Source: Caulobacter sp. X (GTDB lineage: Bacteria; Pseudomonadota; Alphaproteobacteria; Caulobacterales; Caulobacteraceae). Taken from it: 64,000 nucleotides of DNA. The position numbers and the translations under genes were made by a program. Shown here one piece after another: positions 35,453 to 44,496 of the stretch (position 1 is the stretch's first letter; each line of letters starts with the position of its first letter). The notes under the pieces are model-generated. The model was not told where the DNA came from and did not search any database. It saw only the letters and a program-made list of their open reading frames with translations. The stretch spans positions 2,046,001 through 2,110,000 of the forward strand of contig NZ_PEGF01000001.1 in the NCBI RefSeq assembly GCF_002742635.1, written 5' to 3'.

Positions 35453-36321
35453 ATGCTCAAAGCCGCAGCCGCGCTAGATGTCTTCCTAGATTATACGTAT
35501 ATCGATATTGGCACGCTAAATTACAACGGGCTCGATAAATCATCATACGAACAGTACGAAACTCAAGCCACATCATCAACTGTAGTTTCAGAAATCGTAA
35601 TTATAGGTTGAAGACCACCTGAGTGGCCGAGCACAAACCTCCCGGTGGGGAGTATTGCTTTCGAAGACGGCTACTACGGAATTTTTCGGACGCTGCCGGA
35701 TGGAACACCAAATCCCAACTTCTCGTACCAAGAGCAGAACGACCACATTATCAGCATTGATGTGAGTGCGGCCAATACACCGGCTGCGGTTCTTACGCTT
35801 CTTCGACTGGCTCCCGCCGTTGCGCTGCTCAGCTACAAGATCAGCTACATCGGCGAAACACAGCAAATCAATACCAGCTACGGCCAAGTGAGGACCGGCG
35901 AGGTCCAGTCCATATGGAATGAGATAAACATCAAAATCGTGGATAATATCGCACGAACGGCCAATGCCGATGCCGCAATGGTTTGGGGTACCCAGCCAGA
36001 CGGCACCTACGGGCCTACAATGCTAATAACGCCCAATATACTGAATACATATGCCGGCCCAAGCTTCTCGGGCGATAGCGGGATTAACTACCTATTGACG
36101 CACGAGATTGGCCACATGACACCCCCCGGCAACCAAGCATTCAACACTTACTTCGGCGCCTATCTAAGCGTTGGGGGGGGCAAAATACGGTCGCAAACTG
36201 GAACAATGAGCCAGCAAACCCCTGGCGCGAGCAGGTAGAACATATAGTGAATAATATCGGCATCAATATCGCTAACTATGTCGGCCTTCCAGTATATCAA
36301 GATCCAACTTACGGGTGGTGA
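35453..36321 (+). pseudogene. Broken low-GC metalloprotease-like gene (nonsense codon + frameshift)
   Basis: A strong ribosome site (AGGGAGA) precedes ATG 35453. The frame gives 52 residues ending SEIVIIG, then an in-frame TGA (35609-35611), then continues RPPEWPSTNLP without another stop. A zinc-protease motif THEIGHMTP (HExxH) follows near 36100. At a G8 tract (36173-36180) the frame breaks; adding one G restores QNTVANWNNEPANPWREQVE and a stop at 36319-36321. Base composition is far below the genome's GC. The product class is unclear: metalloprotease-like, possibly a secreted toxin or effector; likely acquired and decaying. Confidence 0.65.
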
Positions 36322-36324
36322 TCA

Positions 36325-36978
36325 ATGCTGCCCCCTACAGCCCCACAGACTGAAGTACAATTAGTTCAAGCGGCACCGCTACGGCATATCGCGCCGTCGG
36401 AACTAGGCCTAGCCGTCGAGAGCTCGAAGGCGGTCCAATATCTCGACGGCGTCGTCGTTGATGCGCCCGCGCTGCGCGGATTGAAGATCAAGACGCTCGT
36501 GCGCACGCAATCGGCTCGGCTGGAGAACGGCCGTGTGCTCCACTGGTCGGTGCGGGGCGACCTGCGCCATATCGAGAGCCTGACCTTCGCGCCGCCCGCC
36601 TCGCCAGAAGACGCCGAGCGCGCCTGGCAGGTTCCAGCGAATGCGCCTTCCGACGACGCAGCAGAAGCGGAATTCAAGGGCGGCCAGCTGCTCAGCGGCG
36701 TCGAAACACGAGGTCACTTCATCGGAGCTTGGCGATGCGGGGCGTCCAACCAGGCTCAAATCGCTATAGCGGACCCACGCCCCCAAGGCGGATGGTCGCC
36801 AGCGCGTCTTCTCGCGACAGTGAACTACCGGTTCGACTTGATCGGGTCGGAACCCATCATCCACGAACAAGGCGCGCCCATCGTGCTTGTCCGCCTCGAT
36901 CCGGATGGACTGTTCCACTACGCCCGCTTCTACTGGTCCCCCACCGAGAGTATCGCGGCCAAGCCAAGCACGCCCTAA
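36325..36978 (+). CDS. Hypothetical protein, neighbour of the broken metalloprotease gene
   Basis: The 217-residue protein starts 3 bases after the reconstructed metalloprotease stop, so the two were probably an operon. GC rises along it from the low-GC start to core-like values. It has no signal peptide or membrane helix that I can see. Segments such as RFDLIGSEPIIHEQGAPIVLVRLDPDGLFHYARFYWS suggest a beta-rich fold. I do not recognise it; a partner or immunity protein for the upstream product is conceivable but unsupported. Confidence 0.55.
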   Translation: MLPPTAPQTEVQLVQAAPLRHIAPSELGLAVESSKAVQYLDGVVVDAPALRGLKIKTLVRTQSARLENGRVLHWSVRGDLRHIESLTFAPPASPEDAERAWQVPANAPSDDAAEAEFKGGQLLSGVETRGHFIGAWRCGASNQAQIAIADPRPQGGWSPARLLATVNYRFDLIGSEPIIHEQGAPIVLVRLDPDGLFHYARFYWSPTESIAAKPSTP

Positions 36979-38228
36979 GGCTCGAGCTGTGCTCCGGCGC
37001 TGATCGGCTCTTCGCGGATCATCACGCCCGTGCCAGCCGTCGGCGAGGCGGCCAGCGGCTTCTTGAACAGGCCGCGCCACAGACTCTGCTCCTCCACCGC
37101 GCTGGTCCAGGCGGTTCCGGCCATGGCCTGTTCGACGCCGGCGTCATAGATGCCCTTCATCAGGCCGGTGTCGAACTTCATCATGTTGAAGCCCTCGAAG
37201 CTGCCCGGGATCGAGGCGACCGATAGCGGCAGGTTGTGACGCGTGCAGAAACCGGCCGCCACGCTGAGGGCCTGGCGGTACGAGAACCGCAGCATGGTGT
37301 CGAAGCTGCGGCTCATGATCGAGGCCACGCCCGGCGGGGTCGACTGGGTGGCCGGATCCAGCACCGTATTGACGATCACATGCACCCGGCCGCGCCGGAA
37401 ACGGGGGCCGAGGTTGCGCCAGTGCAGCAGGGCGTCGGGCATCAGGAACAGCGGCGCGGCGACGCCGCCGTCGACATGCATCTCCTGGTGCGGCCGGCCG
37501 TCCACCTCGACGTCGATCAGCTTGGGCGGGAAGATGCCGGGCACCGAGGACGAGGCGACCAGCAGGGTGCGGAACAGCTTCAGGGCCTCCTCGCCGCCCC
37601 GGACGGCGATCTCGCCGAGATCCCAGACGACGGCCCGCTGGCTGTCGAGATTGGTCGTGGCGATCAGCAGCCGCCGGCCCTTCAGGTGTTCGGCCGCCAC
37701 CGCCTCGACCATCTCGCCGTCGACGAAGGTCTCGACCAGGCGGTCCAGCGACTCGCCCTTGAAGATGCTGGGCCCAAGCGCCGAATTCAGCCGCCGCAGG
37801 CTGAGCAGCTCGGCCGCGTGGCCGCCGACATAGGCGTCGGTCAGGCGCTCGTCCCAGGCCGAGCCCAGGAAGGCCAGCGGGGCGATCAACGCGCCGGTGC
37901 TGACGCCGGTGACGATGGCGAAGCCGGGGCGGCGTCCCGCCTTGGAAAGGCCGGTCAGCACGCCCGCGCCATAGGCGCCGCCCGCCGCGCCGCCGGACAG
38001 CGCTAGAATGTTGAACTCGTCCCGGCTGAGCAGCGAGCGCATCGGCGCCAGACGATCGGCGGCCTGGCGCAGGGCGTCGTCGGCCTGGTCGACGCTGAGG
38101 CGCACGCCCGGGAAGCCGACGGCCTCGACGTGACGGTCGTTGGGCGGAGCCGGCAGCCGCTTGCCGCGCAGAGGATCGGTCCGGAAGAAGCCCTGTAGGC
38201 TGGCCTTGCCGGAAAGATCCTTGTCCAC
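36975..38228 (-). CDS. Patatin-like phospholipase
   Basis: The 417-residue protein has the patatin oxyanion loop SGGAAGGAYGAGVL (78-91), the nucleophile GVSTG (Ser110) and the catalytic Asp in DGGVAAPLF (Asp253). Patatin-like enzymes release fatty acids from membrane lipids. No clear signal peptide was seen. The start is a GTG with GGAGAG upstream; it overlaps the end of the convergent hypothetical gene by 4 bases. Confidence 0.88.
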   Translation of the reverse strand: MDKDLSGKASLQGFFRTDPLRGKRLPAPPNDRHVEAVGFPGVRLSVDQADDALRQAADRLAPMRSLLSRDEFNILALSGGAAGGAYGAGVLTGLSKAGRRPGFAIVTGVSTGALIAPLAFLGSAWDERLTDAYVGGHAAELLSLRRLNSALGPSIFKGESLDRLVETFVDGEMVEAVAAEHLKGRRLLIATTNLDSQRAVVWDLGEIAVRGGEEALKLFRTLLVASSSVPGIFPPKLIDVEVDGRPHQEMHVDGGVAAPLFLMPDALLHWRNLGPRFRRGRVHVIVNTVLDPATQSTPPGVASIMSRSFDTMLRFSYRQALSVAAGFCTRHNLPLSVASIPGSFEGFNMMKFDTGLMKGIYDAGVEQAMAGTAWTSAVEEQSLWRGLFKKPLAASPTAGTGVMIREEPISAGAQLEP

Positions 38229-38243
38229 GCCGCTCTCCAGGCC

Positions 38244-38936
38244 TTACCGCGCGCCGGCCAGCACGACACCCACCAGCACCGCGGCGTAGTGCAGCCCCGC
38301 GCCGCCGATGACATGGCCATGCCAGATGGCGCGCCGGAACTTCAGCCGCCGCATCAGGTAGAAGATTGTGCCGGTCGAATAGACGAGGCCGCCGATGGCC
38401 AGCAGCAGCAGGGCCACCCATGACAGCCCGTCGATCATCGGCTTGATGGCGACCAGCACCAGCCAGCCCAGGGCCAGGTACAGGCCGACCCAGAAGCGCT
38501 TGTCCAGGCCCGGCAGGAACAGCTTGGCCAGCACGCCGACGCCGGCGACGGTCCACACCGCCGTGGTCATGCCGATGGCCCACCAGCCATGCAGGTTCTG
38601 GGTCGTGAAGGGCGTGTACGAGGCGGCGATCATCACGAAGATGCCCGCGTGGTCGAAGCGGCGCAGCAGCGGGCGCCAGCGGGCTTTGGCGAAGTTGTAG
38701 GCCGTCGACAGCGACAGCATCAGGATCAGGCCGACGGTGTAGATGCTGACCGCCGCGACCTGCTTGAGGTTGCCGAGCCCGAACGCCAGGCCCAGCAGGA
38801 TGCCGCCGCCCAGCAGGGCGCAAGCCAGGCCCGCCAGGTGCACGATCAGGTCCGCGCACTTGGCCCCTGGCGTCGGATAATGCGTCGCCGCCGGCTCGCG
38901 CGCGACGAGGTCGGTCGTTTGGGTGGTCGTGTCCAT
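38244..38936 (-). CDS. Hemolysin III / PAQR-family membrane protein
   Basis: The 230-residue protein has seven predicted helices and PAQR/hemolysin III signatures: early DLIVHLAG, then LRRFDHAGIFVMIAASYTPF (Asp/His) and the late IWHGHVIGGAGLHYAAV (His residues), likely forming a zinc-dependent hydrolase site in the membrane. The exact reaction is unknown. It lies 15 bases upstream of the patatin gene on the same strand, hinting at a shared lipid-related transcript. Confidence 0.88.
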   Translation of the reverse strand: MDTTTQTTDLVAREPAATHYPTPGAKCADLIVHLAGLACALLGGGILLGLAFGLGNLKQVAAVSIYTVGLILMLSLSTAYNFAKARWRPLLRRFDHAGIFVMIAASYTPFTTQNLHGWWAIGMTTAVWTVAGVGVLAKLFLPGLDKRFWVGLYLALGWLVLVAIKPMIDGLSWVALLLLAIGGLVYSTGTIFYLMRRLKFRRAIWHGHVIGGAGLHYAAVLVGVVLAGAR

Positions 38937-39055
38937 GGCCCCGCTCTGTCCGGATGCAGTACGCCCGAACGGTAAGTTCGTTCCGTGACATATAAGCGTC
39001 GATCACTGTGGCCGCGAAAGGGCCGCGGCGACACGATCGGCCACGAAAACGCGCT

Positions 39056-39826
39056 TCAGGTCAAAAGGCCGCGGGCGCCGTCGAACATGAGCTTGCCGCC
39101 GACCACGACCAGCAGGACGTAGATCACCTTGTAGAAGCCCTCGGCCGGCACGCGCCGCACCAGCCAGACGCCGGCCCAGGTCGAGGCGATCGCCAGCGGC
39201 GCCAGCACGCCGGCGGTGGCCAGGACCTTGGGCGTGAACTGGCCCAGGGCGACATAGGCCGGGACCTTCATCCAGTTCACGACGGCGAAGAAGATGGCGC
39301 TGGTGCCGATGAAGGCGTCGCGCGGCAGGCGGCGCGGCAGGACGTAGATCTGGAACGGCGGACCGCCGGCGTGGGCGATCTGGCTGGTGAAGCCCGCCGC
39401 CGCGCCGCACAGAGCCCCGAACCAGGGCCGCCCCGGGGTCGCCTCGACCTGCTCGGCGACCTTGACCGCTCGCTCGGCCCACAGGCGCTGCAGGGCGAAC
39501 GCGACCGAGATCACCCCCACCGCCAGCTCGACCGCCGCCTCCTTGACGAAAGCGGCCAGGGCCCAGCCCAGGAAGATGCCCGCCGCGGCGGCGGGCAGCA
39601 TCAGGACCAGCAGCCCCCTGTCCCAGCTTTTCCGGAAGGCCCAGACGCTGACGACGTCCTGGATCAGCAGGATCGGCAGCACGATCGAGGCGGCCATGAC
39701 CGGCGAGACCGCCAGGGCCATCAGCGGCACGGCGACCACGCCGATCCCCGCGAAGCCGCCCTTGGCCAGGCCCAGCAGGATCACGGCCGGAATGGCCACG
39801 GCGTAGAACAGCGGATCGGTCAGCAT
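39056..39826 (-). CDS. TauE/SafE-family sulfite/sulfonate exporter
   Basis: The 256-residue membrane protein has about eight helices with the two-repeat TauE/SafE layout: ILLGLAKGGFAGIGVVAVPLMAL near the N-terminus and AAAGFTSQIAHAGGPPFQIYVLPRRL in the second half. The family exports sulfite or related anions; the substrate is not certain. It lies between PAQR and OmpA-like genes with no operon partner on its strand. Confidence 0.85.
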   Translation of the reverse strand: MLTDPLFYAVAIPAVILLGLAKGGFAGIGVVAVPLMALAVSPVMAASIVLPILLIQDVVSVWAFRKSWDRGLLVLMLPAAAAGIFLGWALAAFVKEAAVELAVGVISVAFALQRLWAERAVKVAEQVEATPGRPWFGALCGAAAGFTSQIAHAGGPPFQIYVLPRRLPRDAFIGTSAIFFAVVNWMKVPAYVALGQFTPKVLATAGVLAPLAIASTWAGVWLVRRVPAEGFYKVIYVLLVVVGGKLMFDGARGLLT

Positions 39827-39932
39827 GGGGCGGTGTTACAGCCTCCGCTTCCTGGGCCCAAGACATCACGCCAAAGAGAAAGGGCCCGGCGTCGCCGCCG
39901 GGCCCTCCCAAGTCTTACAGTCGTCGTCGATC

Positions 39933-41138
39933 TTAGAAGTTGATCGAGATCGTCGAACGACGGTTCAGCGGTTCCTTCACGCCATCGCCGGTGGCGACGG
40001 CCGGAGCGCTTTCACCCTTCCAGTCGACGCCCAGGACGTCCTTGGCGACGCCTTGCGAGACCAGAGCGTCGGCGACGGCCTTGGCGCGGCGTTCCGACAG
40101 CTTGATGTTGTACTTCGGCGAACCCGAGGTGTCGGTGTGGCCGACAACGATGATCTTGGTCGCGTGACCATCGTTGGCGTACTTCGCGGCTTCCGTGACC
40201 ACCGATTGCGCTTCCGGCGTCAGGACCGATTGGTCGAACGGGAAGTACACAATGAACTCACGCGCCTCGAAGGCCGGCGGCGGCGGAGGCGGCGGCGGCG
40301 GCGGGGGAGGCGGCGGGGGCGGAGGAGGCGGCGGCGGGGGCGGCGGCGGCGGCGGGGGAGGCGGCGGGGGCGACGCGAACGAGTAGCGCAGGCCCACGGT
40401 CACCGACTGGTCCTTGTACTGACCAGAGAAGGCGCCCGGCTGAATGCCGCTGGAACCGGTCGACTGCCAAGCATGCTCGGCGCCGGTGATGTAGCGGTAG
40501 GTGAAGTCGATCTTCAGCTTGTCGGTCGCCTTGATCGAGGCGCCGGCGATGGCCTGCCAAGCGACGGCCAGATCGTCATCGTCCACCGTCAGGTTCTGGA
40601 CGGCGGCGTTCGACGCGCTGACGACGCCGACGTTGCTGAACTGACCCAGGGTCTTGACGTCGAGACGGTTGATGCCGACGCCAGCGCCGACGAACGGGTT
40701 GAACCAGGCGCCCGGCGCGAAGTCGTACAGGACGTTCGCCATCAGGGTCCAGGAATCGATCGAACCATCCGGAGCGCCGCAGGTCGGGGCTTGGAGGGTG
40801 CGGGTCACGCCCGGCGTGCAGAGGGCGGTCGGCGTGCGGACGCCAGGACCGCGGACGCCCTTCAGGTCGCCCGGACGGTAGCCGCCTTCAACTTCGGCGC
40901 GCCAGTGCGGGTTGAATTGGTAGCCCAGACGCACGAAGCCGGTCCAGTCGCTGTCCGTCTTCCACGCCCAGTGCGCGGGAACGCCGTCGACGACGGCCGC
41001 GTCCGACTCGGTCTTCAGCGATTGCGGCGAGTGATAACCAAGGTCGACCGCGCCGTACCAGCCGGTCTCTTGGGCCGAAACGCCCGACGCGGCGAACACC
41101 GCGGCCAGAGCAGCTCCCGCCAGGAGGTTGAGTTTCAT
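39933..41138 (-). CDS. OmpA-family protein with a 32-proline linker
   Basis: The 401-residue product has a signal peptide (MKLNLLAGAALAAVFAASGVSA), an N-terminal eight-stranded barrel (residues ~25-255), an uninterrupted run of 32 prolines (257-288; 40275-40370), and a C-terminal OmpA peptidoglycan-binding domain (FDQSVLTPEAQSVV... VVGHTDTSG... NIKLSERRAKAVADALVSQG). It links the outer membrane to the cell wall. GAGGG precedes the ATG; in-frame sequence further upstream is the leader and not coding. Confidence 0.93.
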   Translation of the reverse strand: MKLNLLAGAALAAVFAASGVSAQETGWYGAVDLGYHSPQSLKTESDAAVVDGVPAHWAWKTDSDWTGFVRLGYQFNPHWRAEVEGGYRPGDLKGVRGPGVRTPTALCTPGVTRTLQAPTCGAPDGSIDSWTLMANVLYDFAPGAWFNPFVGAGVGINRLDVKTLGQFSNVGVVSASNAAVQNLTVDDDDLAVAWQAIAGASIKATDKLKIDFTYRYITGAEHAWQSTGSSGIQPGAFSGQYKDQSVTVGLRYSFASPPPPPPPPPPPPPPPPPPPPPPPPPPPPPPPPAFEAREFIVYFPFDQSVLTPEAQSVVTEAAKYANDGHATKIIVVGHTDTSGSPKYNIKLSERRAKAVADALVSQGVAKDVLGVDWKGESAPAVATGDGVKEPLNRRSTISINF

Positions 41139-41167
41139 TTTTGAAGAGCCCTCTATTGCCCTGCCCA

Positions 41168-41198
41168 GGCTCGGTAACCCGAGCCTAGCGCTGTTATA
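41168..41198 (-). promoter_or_regulatory. -10 element and 5'-terminal hairpin of the OmpA-like gene
   Basis: On the minus strand TATAAC (41198-41193) is a likely -10. About seven bases on, GGCTCGG-GTTA-CCGAGCC (41185-41168) would form at the very 5' end of the mRNA. The remaining gap 41199-41498 holds no gene I can support. Confidence 0.5.
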
Positions 41199-41498
41199 CC
41201 AAGGCGAACGCCACGGGAAAGTGTCGGCGAAGACACACTCGACAGGTTTCGCCCCCCCTGATTTTTCAAGGGAAAGCTCCACAAGACCGCCCCTCAGAAT
41301 CGCTTCCGAGCATGTCCGCCGGACTCCACGGATGTGAAGCGTCAGCTTTTGCTGGGTTCGCACGTGAAACGATTGCGCGCAAGGTTCGCGGACAGGAAAA
41401 GACCAAGCATTCGCAAATCGTCGCCCAAAATCCTCACTCTTCGCGATCCCCGCCGGAGCCGAGCTCAGGAAATGCGAACAGCCAGGACCGCCCCCTCG

Positions 41499-42332
41499 CT
41501 AGGCCTTCGCCGTCACGAGCCAGCAGGCGGACGCCATCGTCGCCGCGCCGTTCGGGGCGAGGGGAGCGAGCGCCTCCGCGACGGCGGCCTCGACCTGGCG
41601 CCGTAAACCCTCGTCCGCCGTCTTCAGGATCGGATTCAGGGGCCCGACCCGCAGGCTCATGGTCATCAGCTCGTCGAACGACAGCGGACTGGCGACGTCC
41701 AGCGGCGTGATCGCCGCCTCTCGCCAGCCGCTGGCGGCCAGGACCGTCCGGATGCGGTCTGGATCGGCGAAGGCGAAGCGGCCCGGCGCGTCCTTCTGGA
41801 AGCGCGGCGGCTCGGCGAGAAATGGCGCGGCCGCCCGCAGCGGGATCAGCGCCAGCGGGTTGTCCTCGGGCGAGCGCCACGCGGCGAAGGCTAGGCGTCC
41901 GCCCGGCTTCAGCGCCCGACGCAGGTTGGCGAAGGCGGCGACGGGATCAGGAAAGAACATCACCCCGAACCGCGAGATGACCGCATCGAACACGGGATCG
42001 AAGGCGTGGGTCTGGGCGTCGGCCAGTAGAAACTCGACGCCTTCAAGGCCGTCCTCTCCCGCCCGCCGGCGGGCCAGTTCGGTCAGGGCGCCAGAGATAT
42101 CGACGCCGACCGCGCGCCCCGTCGGTCCCGTCCGCCAAGCGGCGGCGAAGGTCGTCGCGCCGGCGCCGCAGCCGACATCCAGCACCGACTCGCCATTGAC
42201 CAGCTTGGCCGCCTCGACCACCGCCTCCGCGATCGGCGCCATCACCCGGTCCAGCAGCGCCTGATGCTCGACCCAGACCTGACCGGCGCGGTCCCAATAG
42301 GCCGCCATGTCGCGTTCGGCGCTCGTGCTCAT
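41499..42332 (-). CDS. Class I SAM-dependent methyltransferase
   Basis: The 277-residue protein has the SAM-binding motif SVLDVGCGAGATTFAAA (~50-66), an acidic GVDISG end of strand 2, and motif FDAVISRFGVMFFPDP. This is the UbiE/Methyltransf_11 type. The substrate is unknown. It lies 33 bases after the CPA2 antiporter stop on the same strand. Confidence 0.85.
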   Translation of the reverse strand: MSTSAERDMAAYWDRAGQVWVEHQALLDRVMAPIAEAVVEAAKLVNGESVLDVGCGAGATTFAAAWRTGPTGRAVGVDISGALTELARRRAGEDGLEGVEFLLADAQTHAFDPVFDAVISRFGVMFFPDPVAAFANLRRALKPGGRLAFAAWRSPEDNPLALIPLRAAAPFLAEPPRFQKDAPGRFAFADPDRIRTVLAASGWREAAITPLDVASPLSFDELMTMSLRVGPLNPILKTADEGLRRQVEAAVAEALAPLAPNGAATMASACWLVTAKA

Positions 42333-42365
42333 CGTCTTCTCCTCGCGCCCGAAGCGGTGTGAGAC

Positions 42366-44156
42366 CTACCGCAGCGACGCGTCCCGCAGGCGCCGGCGCT
42401 TGCCGCCCAGGGCGTCGGGGCGATTGAGCTTCTTGCGGTACTCGTCGCGGCGTTCGTGGATCGAGGCGATCACGAGGCCCATCGGCACGCCGATGTCGAC
42501 CAGCACGGCTTCGGACAGCTGCAGCGAGGCCTCGATAGTCTCGGGCACCGCGTCGGTGGCGCCCAGTTCGTAGAGGCGCGCGGCGTGGCGGGCGTCGCGG
42601 GCGCGGGCGACGATCGCCAGGTCCGGACGCGCGCCGCGCGCGGCGGCGACCACCGCCTCGGCCGCCTCGGGCGCGTCCATGGTCACGACCACCGCGCGGG
42701 CGGTGGCCAGGCCGCAGCGCTCCAGCAGCTCCACGCGGGCGGCGTCGCCATAATAGATGCGGCGGTCGTCGCGGCGGCCCTGCTCGACCAGGCGCGCGTC
42801 GCGCTCGATCGCGATCCACGGCAGGTCGTGGCGGCCCAGCATGTCGCCGACCAGCTTGCCGACCCGGCCATAGCCGATCACCAGCACCTGGCCGGCCGGC
42901 TCGGGACCGACGCGATCGGGCTCGCCCGTCGGCGCTTCGTTGACCGGCGGCGGCGCGCCCTTGCGTCCCAGGCGCGCCCCCAGGGCCGCGAGGCCCGGGA
43001 TCAGGAACATGGTCAGGGTCGCCGAGACCAGGACCGCCTGACCGATGGCCGGCGAGACGACCTTGGCCCCCATGGCGTTGTCCAACAGCACGAAGGCGAA
43101 CTCGCCGCCGGCCGCCAGGATCAGCGCGGCCTCGATCGCCGCCTTGCGGCCCAGGCCCATCAAGAGCCCGATGCCGAACACGACGACCGCCTTGACCACC
43201 AGCAGGCCAACCGCCGTCCCCAGGATCACCGCCGGCTTGACCACCAGCAGCGACAGGTCGAGGCGGATGCCCAGCGACACGAAGAACAGGCTGAGTAGCA
43301 GGCCCTTGAACGGCTCGATCTTGACCTCGACCTCGTGGCGGTACTCGGTCTCGGCCAGCAGGATGCCGGCGACGAACGCGCCCAGCGCCATCGACAGGCC
43401 CGACATCTGACTGACCAGGCCCGCGCCGATGATCACCAGCAGGCAGGCGGCCATGAACATCTCTTCGCTCTTGGCCTTGGCGACGGACTTCAGCATCGGC
43501 CGCAGGGCCACGCGGCCAACCAGGACGATCACGCCAAGGCCCAGGGCGGCGGGCGCCAGCGACAGCAGGTCGGTGAGCTTGAAGTCGCCGTGGCCGCGTC
43601 CGACGATCGCCAGGGTGATCAGGATCGGCGCGACGGCCAGGTCCTGGAACAGCAGCACCGAGAAGGTGGCGCGGCCGCCCTCGGAATGCAGTCGCCGCCG
43701 CTCGGCCAGGACCGGCACGGCGATGGCGGTGGACGACAGGGTCAGGGCCGCGCCGATGGCCAGCGCCGCCGCCGGCGGCTGGCCCAGCAGCATGGCGCCG
43801 GCCGCCAGGACCAGCGAGCAGCCGATCACCTGGGCCGCCCCCAGGCCGAAGACCAGCTTGCGCATCAGCCGCAGCCGCTCCCACGACAGCTCCAGCCCGA
43901 TCATGAACAGCAGGAAGACGACCCCGAACTCGGCCAGCTGGGCGATCTCGTCGGGCTTGTCGACGGTGACGTAGTCCAGCCAGGGCGCGGCGTGGATGAA
44001 ACGGCCCAGGCCGAACGGTCCCAGGATCACCCCCGCCAGCAGATAACCCAGGATGGTGTTGATCTTCAGGCGCTTGAAGATCGGCGCGACGATGCCGGCG
44101 GTCGCCAGGAACAGGACCAGGTCCTTGTAGTTCGCCGCCGAAACCTCGTGCTCCAT
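42366..44156 (-). CDS. CPA2-family K+/H+ antiporter with TrkA-N domain (KefC/YbaL type)
   Basis: The 596-residue protein has ~12 hydrophobic helices with LGYLLAGVILGPFGLGRF and LFLLFMIGLELSWERL typical of KefB/KefC, then a cytoplasmic Rossmann RCK/TrkA-N domain (VLVIGYGRVGKLVGDMLGRHDLPWIAIERD). Such proteins move K+ or Na+ against H+ and are gated by nucleotides or glutathione adducts. It is one of two CPA2 genes here, separated by a small HTH gene. Confidence 0.9.
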   Translation of the reverse strand: MEHEVSAANYKDLVLFLATAGIVAPIFKRLKINTILGYLLAGVILGPFGLGRFIHAAPWLDYVTVDKPDEIAQLAEFGVVFLLFMIGLELSWERLRLMRKLVFGLGAAQVIGCSLVLAAGAMLLGQPPAAALAIGAALTLSSTAIAVPVLAERRRLHSEGGRATFSVLLFQDLAVAPILITLAIVGRGHGDFKLTDLLSLAPAALGLGVIVLVGRVALRPMLKSVAKAKSEEMFMAACLLVIIGAGLVSQMSGLSMALGAFVAGILLAETEYRHEVEVKIEPFKGLLLSLFFVSLGIRLDLSLLVVKPAVILGTAVGLLVVKAVVVFGIGLLMGLGRKAAIEAALILAAGGEFAFVLLDNAMGAKVVSPAIGQAVLVSATLTMFLIPGLAALGARLGRKGAPPPVNEAPTGEPDRVGPEPAGQVLVIGYGRVGKLVGDMLGRHDLPWIAIERDARLVEQGRRDDRRIYYGDAARVELLERCGLATARAVVVTMDAPEAAEAVVAAARGARPDLAIVARARDARHAARLYELGATDAVPETIEASLQLSEAVLVDIGVPMGLVIASIHERRDEYRKKLNRPDALGGKRRRLRDASLR

Positions 44157-44176
44157 GCGCCCGCCCCTCGCCTCTC

Positions 44177-44425
44177 TTAGATTGGCCGTTTGAACCGGAC
44201 GCCGGGCCCGGCCTCGTCCGCCATGATCAGGCTCACGCCGGCCGCTTCGATCGCGTCGATCAGCAGCCGTTCGGTGCTATGATGCAAGGCGTGGCGCTCG
44301 GTCTCGAAGTCCTTGACCGTGCTGCGCGAAACGCCCGCCCGGTCGGCGAGTTCTCCCTGCGACCAGTTGATCAGACCGCGGGCGGCCCGGCATTGCGCCG
44401 GAAGGAGAATTTTTGCGTGCGGCAT
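44177..44425 (-). CDS. XRE-type helix-turn-helix protein
   Basis: The 82-residue protein has an HTH from ~residue 13: CRAARGLINWSQGELADRAGVSRSTVKDFETERH. It is small enough to be just a DNA-binding domain plus a short tail. It lies 20 bases upstream of the first CPA2 gene on the same strand and diverges from the second, a good position to control both. Confidence 0.82.
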   Translation of the reverse strand: MPHAKILLPAQCRAARGLINWSQGELADRAGVSRSTVKDFETERHALHHSTERLLIDAIEAAGVSLIMADEAGPGVRFKRPI

Positions 44426-44496
44426 CTAGCGGCCTCGGGCATCGTCACCCATATTGGTTGAGTACGCCCGAAAAGCATGACCGTCAAGGAGGACGT

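Noticed and set aside
35609..35611. In-frame TGA read as selenocysteine
   Set aside because: No SECIS-like hairpin follows and the downstream frameshift makes simple gene decay a better explanation.
40174..40386. Plus-strand reading frame encoding a long polyglycine run
   Set aside because: It is the antisense of the polyproline tract of the OmpA-like gene and has no ribosome site.
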